Shown here: positions 1 through 9,113 of the stretch, piece by piece | How positions within the stretch are numbered: position 1 is the first letter of the stretch | Layout: every line of letters begins with the position of its first letter | Source: Chloroflexota bacterium | GTDB lineage: Bacteria; Chloroflexota; Anaerolineae; Promineifilales; Promineifilaceae | Assembly: GCA_008501785.1 (NCBI GenBank) | Contig: QQUD01000513.1 | Coordinates: forward strand, 1 to 10,874 | Direction of reading: 5' to 3' | DNA: 10,874 nt | Program-made: the position numbers and the translations under genes | Notes under the pieces: generated by a model | Database searches by the model: none | What the model saw: only the letters and a program-made list of their open reading frames with translations | What the model was told of the DNA's origin: nothing

Positions 1-65
1 TGGGTCTTGGGGGCAAGACCGCGTAACTGCATGTCAGTCGACATGCGTTCTCGTAATCGGGTCAT
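1..65 (-). CDS. Tyrosine recombinase/integrase, N-terminal fragment (runs off the left edge)
   Basis: Reading leftward from an ATG at 65-63, 21 complete codons stay open to the window edge and translate to MTRLRERMSTDMQLRGLAPK followed by T. This closely matches the usual opening of the SAM-like core-binding domain of phage-type tyrosine integrases (pattern LRxxMxxDMxLRxLxPxTQ), which helps hold the DNA core site. The ATG has an ideal Shine-Dalgarno, AGGAGG, seven bases upstream. The catalytic domain (R...H-x-x-R...Y) lies outside the window, so it is unknown whether the gene is intact and whether it belongs to a mobile element or is a stand-alone recombinase. The family call rests on about 20 residues of N-terminal pattern and is inference; the start site is well supported. 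Confidence 0.65.
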   Translation of the reverse strand, partial: MTRLRERMSTDMQLRGLAPKT

Positions 66-72
66 GACATTA

Positions 73-78
73 CCTCCT
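73..78 (-). promoter_or_regulatory. Shine-Dalgarno of the integrase-like gene
   Basis: On the minus strand AGGAGG lies seven bases before the ATG at 65. It is the strongest ribosome binding site at the left end and decides the start of the edge gene. Confidence 0.7.
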
Positions 79-384
79 AATATGGGTTTAGGTTGTATTG
101 TCACCTATATTTGTATTCGTTTTAGAGGGTGCTTGGCTCTTTTTCTGCGAGGAGCGCTTAGTTCAACAGCGTATTTCAAATGGATTAGCGTTTGATAGAT
201 TCTGGGAACGAGGTAGGAGCATGTTTCTGGCATTTGATGCGGATTAATTGACCGGAAATTGTTTTCAAAACCCCATTCATGATTCATTGCCCTTTGGTAG
301 CATGAATTTCAGCACGAGTTTGATTGTATCATGGAATATTGCCGCTTGGCTAGAGGATCGTGTCAGGTGGAGCGATTTGTTAGC
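79..384. other. Gene-free stretch between the integrase start and the methyltransferase stop
   Basis: About 300 bp in which I see no convincing gene, RNA or terminator. Open frames here are short, use rare-looking residue mixes and lack ribosome binding sites. The promoter of the minus-strand edge gene should lie within roughly 80-150, which is AT-rich, but no clear -35/-10 pair stands out. The rest may be decayed coding sequence. Confidence 0.5.
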
Positions 385-1266
385 CTACCATCCCTTTCGA
401 AAAATACGTGGTCGACCGACATATTCACAGATATCGTAAAACATCTTGCTTTCTTCGCCCAGGCGCAAGATTGCAACCCCCTTTAATTGAAGGTCTACAG
501 TGACTGAAAAGTCTAACGACATACATATTTCCTTCCAACACTGGTTCATATCATCTGACCAATAAATGTCATCAAAGATAATTGAGCCGCCATTGTTCAG
601 CAATGGCATGACCCTCTTCGTGTAATGCCAAGTAGCCTCGCGTTCATGCTGCCCATCAATGAAGACACAATCGAATTTGTCGTCATTGTGAGATAGCGTG
701 TCAATTGCATCATCGAACAGCATGTTCATTAGTTTGTATTTGTCAGAAAATTGCCTGAGGTTGCGATCCGCGATCTCGCATAAATCCTTTGAACCCTCAA
801 TAGTAACAAGCTGCTCAACTTGAGGGCATGAGAGGATGTAACAGCCGGAAAAGCCGGTATTTGTGCCAAGTTCTAATACCGTCCGAGCGGCTAAGCCGGT
901 CGTAATCCTTCTGAGAAGAATTCCTCCCTTCATGCTTGCCCCTGTCTTTGCATGAGCTTCTGATGTATTTGCCAAGTATGGACCAGCTATAGCGTGATCA
1001 TTGTTGCCTTTCTTGAAGGTGCCTGAGCGTGGAGAAGAAAAGGAGTGCAAAATCTTGTCTGTTGTGATAAGTGAACTGCGATATGTCTCAATTGATTTTG
1101 CGATTCGTTTTTCTTCAGATGTAAAGTTGCGATAAAATATCAATCGTGCGGCGTCTTTTAGTGTATTGGGAAGAATTCTTAGGAAATCCTCTTCGAAGGC
1201 TCTTCTATTGATTACGCGCCAGATGAAAAAAGTAAGCCCTAACTTTATTCGGTTTGATAATTTCAT
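385..1266 (-). CDS. Class I SAM-dependent methyltransferase (Methyltransf_24-like)
   Basis: A 293-residue soluble protein with a Rossmann-type methyltransferase core. Motif I, VLELGTNTGFS, lies at residues 130-140 and is the glycine-rich SAM-binding loop. VTIEGS (154-159) supplies the acidic residue expected to bind the SAM ribose. FDCVFIDGQH (198-207) is the FIDGxH strand typical of the O-methyltransferase/Methyltransf_24 group. GGSIIFDDIYWS (226-237) is the following strand and loop. Residues 1-90 form a helical, basic N-terminal extension that I do not recognise. The substrate cannot be read from the sequence; relatives act on sugars, polysaccharide precursors or small phenolics. The start has only a weak AAGG about seven bases upstream. 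The gene holds no ACGGCCGT motif, unlike most genes to its right, and sits beside an integrase fragment, so acquisition by transfer is possible but unproven. The fold is secure; the substrate is unknown. Confidence 0.85.
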   Translation of the reverse strand: MKLSNRIKLGLTFFIWRVINRRAFEEDFLRILPNTLKDAARLIFYRNFTSEEKRIAKSIETYRSSLITTDKILHSFSSPRSGTFKKGNNDHAIAGPYLANTSEAHAKTGASMKGGILLRRITTGLAARTVLELGTNTGFSGCYILSCPQVEQLVTIEGSKDLCEIADRNLRQFSDKYKLMNMLFDDAIDTLSHNDDKFDCVFIDGQHEREATWHYTKRVMPLLNNGGSIIFDDIYWSDDMNQCWKEICMSLDFSVTVDLQLKGVAILRLGEESKMFYDICEYVGRPRIFRKGW

Positions 1267-1433
1267 GGTATTGCCTTGATTGTATGGATAACAGTTTAGG
1301 ATTCATGTGGCGCGGACAAAAGCAACCTGTAAAAATCAGAGCGTAAGCCGCCGCATAAGCCGTGTTGGATGAAGCCGGACTAGAGCGAAGCTCCTTTCTG
1401 ATTATGGAATTTAATCTGTTAGAATCGGTCTGC

Positions 1434-1505
1434 ACAATCGCTGCCAGCCGCGAATCCGCCGCGATTGTAACAGGATCAGAAAGGATTGGTCAATCAAAAT
1501 CCTGT
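1434..1505. other. Two adjacent inverted repeats in the divergent region upstream of ligA
   Basis: The intergenic region 1267-1595 separates the divergent methyltransferase and ligA genes. It holds ACAATCGC (1434-1441) against GCGATTGT (1461-1468), a perfect 8-bp stem with a 19-nt loop. Directly after comes ACAGGAT (1470-1476) against ATCCTGT (1499-1505), whose loop contains the smaller hairpin GATTGGTCAATC. They could be cis-regulatory or remnants of a repeat. A TATGAT/GATAAT -10-like stretch at 1536-1544 lies about 55 bp before the ligA start, but a convincing -35 is missing. No open frame here looks coding. Confidence 0.35.
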
Positions 1506-1547
1506 CGGTTTCCTGTTCAAATTGGGCAAGCGAGGTATGATAATTGA

Positions 1548-3659
<2,112 letters not shown>

Positions 3660-3686
3660 AATCCAATTCCTCAAGTGAAGAAAAAT

Positions 3687-4802
3687 ATGAAACCTCCCTT
3701 TTTTACCCAAAAACCGTATGCAATCCCGTCAATGAATCGCGTGCGGATTGTTGATTTGCCAGGATTGGATTTGCCAGAATCGTGCAAGGGGAAGCTGGCG
3801 TTTCATTTGCTGTCTACTGAAAATTTGCGAAGTATGGTGCTGGCGAATAATGACGTGTTGCAACTTGATGTGGATGCCCCGGATTTGCTGCGAGCGTTTG
3901 ATAGATGTTTTACGTCCGCTTCCAAGCTTTACGGCCATAAATCACCTATCCGCACCACCGCCGAACAGATTGCCCGAGAATACGGCCGTTTTCTCGCTTA
4001 CCTGCTTCTCACTCTGAAACGTGGCGACCCTATCAATCGTGCAGCACGGCCCGATTGGCGCGATATTCATTGGGAATTTTGGGCACAAATTGAGCAAGTT
4101 TATGTGGGTGGGGGCTTGTTGGCTGGTCAACTGGGTGCTATTGCCATTACCGCAGCGGCTGAGATGATTCATGCAGCTGGGTTTCCCGATTTTAACCTCA
4201 AGCGCAGTCCGTTTGCGGCTCATTTGCCGTTGATAGGCGTGGCGCGGGATGCGCCAGCCGCTGCACAAACGCAGCTTGTGTTCGATTTTGGTCAAACCAA
4301 TGTTAAAAGTGCTGTTGCAAAATATGATGCAGGCGTCTTGACACAAATTAACATTTTGCCTTCCGTCCCTGCACCATGTACCGATCTCAACTTAAACAAA
4401 GACCCTGTTTTGGCACAACAAACAGGTGATCAAATGTTAGACATCGTCTGCAAGACCTGGCGTCAGGGTGTCGGCCAGTTTCCGTTAACGCATCAACTGT
4501 CTGTGAGTTTGGCTTGTTACTTGTTGGATGGACATGCAATTAAGGATTATGATTGGGGGTGTTACGGCCGTTTACAAGCCCTCACCAACCACATACAAAC
4601 GATGTTTACCGAACGAGTTTCAGCTCGATTGAATATCCCCATTCAAGTGAAATTGCATCATGATGGAGCGGCAGCGGCGATGGTGTATGCGGGAGAAGAG
4701 AAAACGGCCGTTCTTACCTTTGGCACTGCAATTGGCAATGGCTACCCTGCAGAAGGTCTTGAACTGCGCCCGCTTTCAGAAAAATTGTCAATCTTGAACT
4801 AA
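3687..4802 (+). CDS. Actin-fold/ROK-like sugar kinase homologue, motif order apparently circularly permuted
   Basis: A 371-residue protein 27 bp downstream of ligA on the same strand, probably co-transcribed. The ATG at 3687 is chosen over an in-frame GTG at 3675 because GAAG lies six bases before it. ASKHA-type ATP-binding motifs are visible. LVFDFGQTNVK (197-207) is the phosphate-1 loop, HHDGAAAA (324-331) matches the acidic DxNAAA segment that holds the catalytic Asp in ROK kinases, and LTFGTAIGNG (343-352) is the phosphate-2 loop. In ordinary ROK proteins phosphate-1 lies at the N-terminus and an adenosine-binding IVIGGGL segment follows phosphate-2. Here QVYVGGGL (137-144) and the ROK C-terminus-like SPFAAHLPLIGVAR (174-187) come before phosphate-1, and the protein ends about 19 residues after phosphate-2. 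No ROK zinc motif (CxCGxxGCxE) is present. Substrate and activity are unknown; it could be a kinase or a non-catalytic relative. ATP-fold membership is likely, the permutation is inference. Confidence 0.7.
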   Translation: MKPPFFTQKPYAIPSMNRVRIVDLPGLDLPESCKGKLAFHLLSTENLRSMVLANNDVLQLDVDAPDLLRAFDRCFTSASKLYGHKSPIRTTAEQIAREYGRFLAYLLLTLKRGDPINRAARPDWRDIHWEFWAQIEQVYVGGGLLAGQLGAIAITAAAEMIHAAGFPDFNLKRSPFAAHLPLIGVARDAPAAAQTQLVFDFGQTNVKSAVAKYDAGVLTQINILPSVPAPCTDLNLNKDPVLAQQTGDQMLDIVCKTWRQGVGQFPLTHQLSVSLACYLLDGHAIKDYDWGCYGRLQALTNHIQTMFTERVSARLNIPIQVKLHHDGAAAAMVYAGEEKTAVLTFGTAIGNGYPAEGLELRPLSEKLSILN

Positions 4803-4925
4803 AACTCAAACTCCCCAAAACGAAAACATCATGTATAATGACATTGAACTGTCACTTAAATGACCCCGTAATGTCTAGTGTAAAAATGAACTTGCGTTTG
4901 GGTTAACCTACCATAAACTTCAATT

Positions 4926-5075
4926 CGGAGTTAAAAAATGGGACACAGATAAACACAGATCAGATTCAAATGCAAGCATGAAATTAAGGGAAACTCTTCC
5001 ACGATCTGTGCTCATCTGCAAAGCTACCGAAGGTAGCAATCCGTGTTCTGATTCCTATCTTTGAACTCAGGTAAC
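4926..5075. repeat. Dispersed palindromic element, copy 1
   Basis: About 150 bp between the ROK-like gene and the lipoprotein, occupying half of the 302-bp intergenic region. It opens with CGGAGTTA and ATGGGACACAGAT plus AACACAGATC, and closes with GATCTGTGCTCATCTGC, CCGTGTTCTGATTC and GAACTCAGGTAAC, so the ends and inner blocks are inverted copies of each other. A second copy lies at 10628-10768 and shares the opening ATGGGACACAGAT, the block ATCTGTG(C/T)T(C/T)ATCTGC and the closing AACTCAGGT. I see no frame coding for a transposase. It is probably a non-autonomous, MITE- or REP-like element. It ends about 20 bp before the lipoprotein ribosome binding site, so it forms part of that gene's upstream region and could carry a promoter or terminator. 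Confidence 0.75.
5023..5037. repeat. Perfect hairpin inserted within palindromic element copy 1
   Basis: GCTACC-GAA-GGTAGC is a 6-bp perfect stem with a 3-nt loop. It interrupts the conserved right arm of copy 1 between ATCTGC and ATCCGTGTTC. Copy 2 has only a few unrelated bases at that position, so this looks like a separate small insertion. Confidence 0.55.
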
Positions 5076-5104
5076 AAACAACAAACCATATAAGGATACA
5101 AATC

Positions 5105-6145
5105 ATGATGCGCTTCATACGTTTTGGTTCTCGCAAACATTATGCTTCATTCCGTTTGATGGGTTGGGTGCTGCTTGTTGTCATGTTGACTGGGTGTGGC
5201 GTTGTCCGTTTGTTGCAAGGGGAGTCATCCCTTTTAGCCGATCCCGTGACAGAGCCAACAACACCGCCAACACCCGGTATTTTGTTTGTTACTGAGCGTC
5301 ATCATAAGCGTGATCCCACGAATTTTCACCAAAATTGGGAATTGTATTTGGTGCAGGCGGACGGCTCTGATTTAACCCGAATGACAGACAATACATTTGT
5401 CGATACCAGTCCAACTTGGTCGCCCGATGGACGGCAAATTGCTTTCCGCTCTCGACGAGATGGCAGCGCCGATTTATTCATTATGGATGCCGATGGTTCG
5501 AATATTCGCAATTTAATCAAAGACTCGAAGGACAGTATTTATGACGATTTTGTGCCGCGTTGGAATCCGCACCGTGATTTGATTGCAATGTACACGGACC
5601 GGTTTTACTCACCTTCTGTTGGCTGTGCGTGGCATCGCATTGCTTACATGCCAACGAGCGGTGGCATGGACAATATTGTTGTGTTGGATGCTCATTTGAC
5701 AGAACAAGAGACGTTGACCTGGACGCCTGATGGTACGTCAATTGTGTACAGTTCCCGTTGTGACCTTGCCAAAGAGCAAGCTGTTGAACTGTATATGTGG
5801 AATATTGATACAGATGAGGTGACGAAGCTGACGGATGGATATTACAACAGTGACCCGGCGTTTTCGAATAACGGCCGTTTCCTAGCCTACACGTCCACCC
5901 GCGACGGGAATGGCGCAGACATTTATGTACTCGATACCGAAACTGGTGAAGAGAGAAATGTGACTAACCGCCCTGGCAAAGATTCCCAACCAACTTGGTC
6001 TCCTGATGACACCCACATGGCCTTTGTTACTGACCGAGATGGCAACGACGAAATCTATGTGATGAATCTGGAAACAGGCGACGCTTGGAATGTCAGCAAC
6101 GATCCGGCGAAAGATTTTGAACCTGCCTGGTCTCCTGCACCTTAA
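5105..6145 (+). CDS. Lipoprotein with PD40 (TolB-like) beta-propeller repeats
   Basis: A 346-residue exported lipoprotein. After a basic start and a hydrophobic stretch the lipobox LTGC places the lipidated cysteine at residue 31, followed by a Pro/Thr-rich tether (about 48-57). The remainder consists of PD40/WD40-like repeats with the pattern P-x-W-S-P-D-G-x-x-I-A-F-x-S-x-R-D-G-x-x-D-I-Y-V-M. They centre on Trp105, Trp153, Trp206, Phe253 (divergent), Trp297 and Trp342, consistent with a six-bladed propeller closed between N- and C-terminal strands. Such propellers resemble the C-terminal domain of TolB and usually bind proteins or peptides at the cell surface; no enzyme motif is seen. AAGGA eight bases before the ATG supports the start; an in-frame ATG follows at once. 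It converges on the CAP/LysM gene across an inverted repeat. Codon use switches at the ACGGCCGT copy at 5871. The partner or ligand is unknown. Confidence 0.88.
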   Translation: MMRFIRFGSRKHYASFRLMGWVLLVVMLTGCGVVRLLQGESSLLADPVTEPTTPPTPGILFVTERHHKRDPTNFHQNWELYLVQADGSDLTRMTDNTFVDTSPTWSPDGRQIAFRSRRDGSADLFIMDADGSNIRNLIKDSKDSIYDDFVPRWNPHRDLIAMYTDRFYSPSVGCAWHRIAYMPTSGGMDNIVVLDAHLTEQETLTWTPDGTSIVYSSRCDLAKEQAVELYMWNIDTDEVTKLTDGYYNSDPAFSNNGRFLAYTSTRDGNGADIYVLDTETGEERNVTNRPGKDSQPTWSPDDTHMAFVTDRDGNDEIYVMNLETGDAWNVSNDPAKDFEPAWSPAP

Positions 6146-6179
6146 AGTTAGCTCTGAAGAGCTTGGACCAATTTTTTTT

Positions 6180-6272
6180 GAAGATTGACAAATTAACACT
6201 GGTATTCGTGTAGGGGCGACCACAAGGGTACGCCCCTACTAATACCAGCACTATTTTCAATTTGTTGAAATC
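6180..6272. repeat. Long inverted repeat between convergent genes (MITE-like or bidirectional terminator)
   Basis: CTGGTATT (6199-6206) pairs with AATACCAG (6241-6248) and GTAGGGGCG (6210-6218) pairs with CGCCCCTAC (6231-6239), giving a strong GC-rich hairpin. Outside it, CAAATT near 6189 and AATTTG near 6258, with GATT/AATC-like flanks, extend the symmetry to roughly 90 bp. The GTAGGGGCGACC type of inverted repeat is commonly seen dispersed in bacterial genomes. It lies between the lipoprotein stop and the CAP/LysM stop, where a bidirectional terminator would be useful, although there is no long T-run right after the stem. Confidence 0.65.
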
Positions 6273-6278
6273 ACAAAC

Positions 6279-7625
6279 CTATTCTCGATGACCAACCATA
6301 TAAAAAGCAACGCCACCGATAGCAACCAATCCAAAAACAAGTATCAAAGCGCCTGTTCCCACTGTTTCACCAAGTCGAAGTGCATTTGAATTGGCTGATA
6401 TGGAAGGATTGATTGTTGGTTGCGGTGTGGATGCTGTGAGTTGATTGGGAGAGGAAGAGGGGAGGTGGGCGGAAACGGCCGTTTCCACCAAAACCACGGT
6501 TGGTTGAGGTGTATAAGTCGCTGTTGGGTTAGGTGTTGCCGTAGGAGGTGGCAAGCGAACCATCAATTCATCACCGGGCTGTAAAATCATTTCTGCCGAA
6601 ATATTGTTCAAACTCAACAGCTCATCCAATGACAAACCATACGTGAGCGCAATGTCCCACAGCGTTTGTCCGCTGCGAATTATGTGATAAACGACAGGGG
6701 TTGGCGTTGGCGGTGGGGCTTGCCCTTCAGCCAAACGAATCATAATTTCATCCCCAGGTTGCAACACCGAATCTTCATTAATATTGTTAAACCATAATAA
6801 ATCACCAAATTTAACATTGTAAACGGCCGCAATTGACCATAAAGATTGCCCTTCTTGCACGATGACAGATGTAGGCGGCGTTGGTGTTGGTGGAGGCGGC
6901 TGCCCCTCAGCCAATTGAATGATAATTTCATCCCCCGGTGACAAGAAAGAACTGTCAGATAGACCATTGTACAAAAGCAAATCTGATAATAACACTTCAT
7001 AATAGGCCGCCAACGACCAAAGTGCCTGCCCTTCCTGCACCACATGTACAATTGAACCATCCTCACCTGGTACTGCTTTGACAATAGGCGTCACAAATAG
7101 CGGAGCTGGTGAATTATCTACTTGGGGTGCAGCGGGGGGTGCTCCGGTATTTGAGGGAGAGCCAACGACCAAAACATAAAAATTTTCACTACCATTGGTA
7201 GCAAACCCGGTCCCGGCTTCGAGGTATCTGGATGTCACCAGAGTCCGATAATGCACGGCGCTGTTTTGCCACCATATCATTCCTTGCCGGGAAGACATGC
7301 CCGTACCGCCAACAATATTTTCCGACACAGCGCCATAGTAACCTGCTGCCTCTGCCCGAGAAAGTGGTGTGGAGCCACCATAACCAGAGTGATTGCTAAA
7401 CACCATAAATTCAGCCATGTAATTTGCCTGATTTTGTGCAGCAGAAGCCAATGCGCCATTTAACTGGAATGGTGGTAACCCATTATCCAGGCGAAATTGA
7501 TTCACTAATTGCAACATCTCACTGGCTGATGTTGCCGGAAGTGCGTTTACTTGATTTGTATGGTTTGGACTTAAGAGAATGCTCACAATCCCCAATACCA
7601 TCACAAATTTTATTCTTTGTTTCAT
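6279..7625 (-). CDS. Secreted CAP/SCP-domain protein with three LysM repeats and a C-terminal membrane anchor
   Basis: A 448-residue cell-surface protein. Residues 1-29 form a signal peptide (hydrophobic 7-18, likely cleavage near NALPA). A CAP/SCP domain (about 34-155) follows, with candidate cavity residues in SNHSG (His79), SENI (Glu102) and NSAVHYRTL (His125), then YLEAGTGFA. Three LysM modules lie at about 192-237, 253-297 and 312-357, each with the pattern V-x-x-G-x-x-L/W-x-I/L-A, ending in L-x-P-G-D-E; these usually bind peptidoglycan or chitin-type glycans. PPPPTPTP linkers separate them. A Pro/Ser/Thr-rich stalk follows, then a membrane helix at about 423-444 with a short basic tail. 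The layout predicts a protein fixed to the membrane and holding the cell wall; the CAP domain's ligand or activity is unknown. The ATG is preceded only by a weak GGG, so the start is likely but not certain. The ACGGCCGT copy at 6475 encodes ETAV in the stalk. Confidence 0.9.
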   Translation of the reverse strand: MKQRIKFVMVLGIVSILLSPNHTNQVNALPATSASEMLQLVNQFRLDNGLPPFQLNGALASAAQNQANYMAEFMVFSNHSGYGGSTPLSRAEAAGYYGAVSENIVGGTGMSSRQGMIWWQNSAVHYRTLVTSRYLEAGTGFATNGSENFYVLVVGSPSNTGAPPAAPQVDNSPAPLFVTPIVKAVPGEDGSIVHVVQEGQALWSLAAYYEVLLSDLLLYNGLSDSSFLSPGDEIIIQLAEGQPPPPTPTPPTSVIVQEGQSLWSIAAVYNVKFGDLLWFNNINEDSVLQPGDEIMIRLAEGQAPPPTPTPVVYHIIRSGQTLWDIALTYGLSLDELLSLNNISAEMILQPGDELMVRLPPPTATPNPTATYTPQPTVVLVETAVSAHLPSSSPNQLTASTPQPTINPSISANSNALRLGETVGTGALILVFGLVAIGGVAFYMVGHRE

Positions 7626-7859
7626 AGATGCCCAAATATATCAAAATGCACACTGAGAGGGTAATAATCTCACAAAAAAAGACGCAAAACATCTATCATA
7701 GCCCAAGTGGAAATAGCCTGTTTTCCGTAATTATGTCGCTTTTCTGAAGCAAATTAGTACCTATCTCATGATGAATATGACTAAGGTTCTATCTGCAAAA
7801 TAGGAGAGATGTGAGTAAATTAAATTGGTGCGTTTAATGTTCGCATGGAGTGTTAATTT

Positions 7860-8987
7860 ATGGAGTGGATCAATAACAAACGTGGGAGAATAGTTCCCAA
7901 AGCACATACAATTCTTATCGTCGAAGATAACCCCATTAACATGACAGTTATCAAGCATGTGTTGCAACAGGCACAATATAATATTGTCGAAGCAACAGAT
8001 GGCCTGCTTGGTTATGAAATGGCTGTGCAATGTTTGCCTGATTTAATTTTGCTTGACGTTGTCATGCCCGGTATTGATGGGTTTGAGGTTTGTCGCCTGC
8101 TAAAAAAGAATCATGTTACTGAAGATATTCCCATTGTCTTTATGACTGGTTTGAGTGATACCGACAGCATTGTGCAGGCGTTTGAATTAGGGGCTGTTGA
8201 TTATGTACAGAAACCCTTTAAAACTGCCGAAGTACTGGCGCGGCTCAATACGCATTTGACCTTGCGCAATCTACAAATAGGATTGGAACGGGAAATTATA
8301 GAAAGAGAGAAGTTGATTGTTGATTTAGATGCGTTCGCCCATACAGTGGCACATGATTTGAAGAATCCAATTAGTAATGTGTTGGGGTATTCTGAAGTGC
8401 TGGTCAAAAATTATGAACGAATTAGCCCCAATCAGATTAAATCAACTTTAGGAATTCTGGCACAGTCGGCTACAAAAATGCGGGATATTATCGATAGCTT
8501 GCTGTTGCTTGCTCGTATTCGTCTTGAAGATATTCGCATTGAGTCTGTGAAGATGGGGGATGTCGTTGGGGAAGTTTGCCAGCGTTTGCAGCCCATGATT
8601 CGAGAAGCTGATGCTGAAATAATTGTTCCTGAAGAATGGCCGATTGTTCGTGGCTATGGGCCTTGGCTTGAAGAAGTTTGGGTTAATTATTTGACCAATG
8701 CTGTGAAATATGGCGGAAGGCCACCACATCTCGAATTGGGTGCGACTCGTAAAAATAAGCATGAAATGATGTTTTGGGTGAAGGATAATGGGGATGGATT
8801 GGCTGCTGATGAGCAAACCAAATTGTTCCAGCCGTTTGTACGCTTGCATAGTGGGCAAACAACGGGACATGGATTAGGGTTGTCGATTGTGCAGCGTATT
8901 GTAGATAAATTAGGCGGGCATGTTGGTGTAGAAAGCCAGCAAGGTGAAGGCAGCACCTTTTATTTCACACTTCCTGTTGTGTACTAA
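7860..8987 (+). CDS. Soluble receiver-histidine kinase fusion (two-component signalling)
   Basis: A 375-residue cytoplasmic protein with an N-terminal response-regulator receiver domain (about 16-135). This has acidic residues Glu22/Asp23, phospho-acceptor Asp66 in LILLDVVMPG, Thr96 and Lys118 in VQKPF. A short coiled linker (about 138-155) leads to a HisKA dimerisation domain with His165 in AHDLKNPI. The HATPase_c domain shows the N box (YLTNAVKYGG, Asn280), G1 (DNGDG, 309-313), the F box (LFQPFVRL) and G2 (GHGLGLSI, 337-344). All catalytic residues expected for an active kinase are present. There is no transmembrane or PAS segment, so the input is presumably phosphorylation of the receiver by another kinase, as in phosphorelays. 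No partner is encoded nearby. GGAG nine bases before the ATG supports the start. It is transcribed divergently from the CAP/LysM gene across 234 bp in which I see no clear promoter. It has no ACGGCCGT copy and keeps a uniform G/T-rich codon pattern throughout. Confidence 0.92.
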   Translation: MEWINNKRGRIVPKAHTILIVEDNPINMTVIKHVLQQAQYNIVEATDGLLGYEMAVQCLPDLILLDVVMPGIDGFEVCRLLKKNHVTEDIPIVFMTGLSDTDSIVQAFELGAVDYVQKPFKTAEVLARLNTHLTLRNLQIGLEREIIEREKLIVDLDAFAHTVAHDLKNPISNVLGYSEVLVKNYERISPNQIKSTLGILAQSATKMRDIIDSLLLLARIRLEDIRIESVKMGDVVGEVCQRLQPMIREADAEIIVPEEWPIVRGYGPWLEEVWVNYLTNAVKYGGRPPHLELGATRKNKHEMMFWVKDNGDGLAADEQTKLFQPFVRLHSGQTTGHGLGLSIVQRIVDKLGGHVGVESQQGEGSTFYFTLPVVY

Positions 8988-9017
8988 CTCGTTTTGTAGA
9001 TATTTTTAGTTAATGAG

Positions 9018-9053
9018 AATAGGGCATAGATGAAATTGAATCTATGCCCTATT
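9018..9053 (+). terminator. Hairpin terminator after the receiver-kinase gene
   Basis: AATAGGGCATAGAT (9018-9031) and ATCTATGCCCTATT (9040-9053) form a perfect 14-bp stem with an 8-nt loop, 30 bp after the kinase stop. A short TTTT run overlaps the 3' end of the stem. This fits a Rho-independent terminator, with a weak T-tract. Confidence 0.75.
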
Positions 9054-9084
9054 TTATGCTGGATGCTTGTCAAATAAGATTTCC

Positions 9085-9113
9085 TTGTTTGTAGATTTTC
9101 TATATCCTACAAT
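9085..9113 (+). promoter_or_regulatory. Putative sigma-70-type promoter of the PLP lyase gene
   Basis: TTGTTT (9085-9090) and TACAAT (9108-9113) are separated by 17 bp. Transcription would start near 9120, leaving a leader of about 30 nt. It lies between the kinase terminator and the lyase start. Confidence 0.5.

Noticed and set aside
105..439. Short open frames on both strands between the integrase start and the methyltransferase
   Set aside because: Atypical residue composition, no Shine-Dalgarno, and one overlaps the end of the methyltransferase on the other strand.
1362..1547. Plus-strand open frame of 61 codons upstream of ligA
   Set aside because: No ribosome binding site, overlaps two inverted repeats and the likely ligA promoter region, and has no recognisable protein features.
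4834..4839. TATAAT as promoter of the lipoprotein gene
   Set aside because: Good -10 match but no -35 at a suitable distance, and it lies some 265 bp upstream beyond the repeat element.
7761..8030. Minus-strand 89-codon frame across the kinase start
   Set aside because: It overlaps the well-supported receiver domain and shows no protein features of its own.
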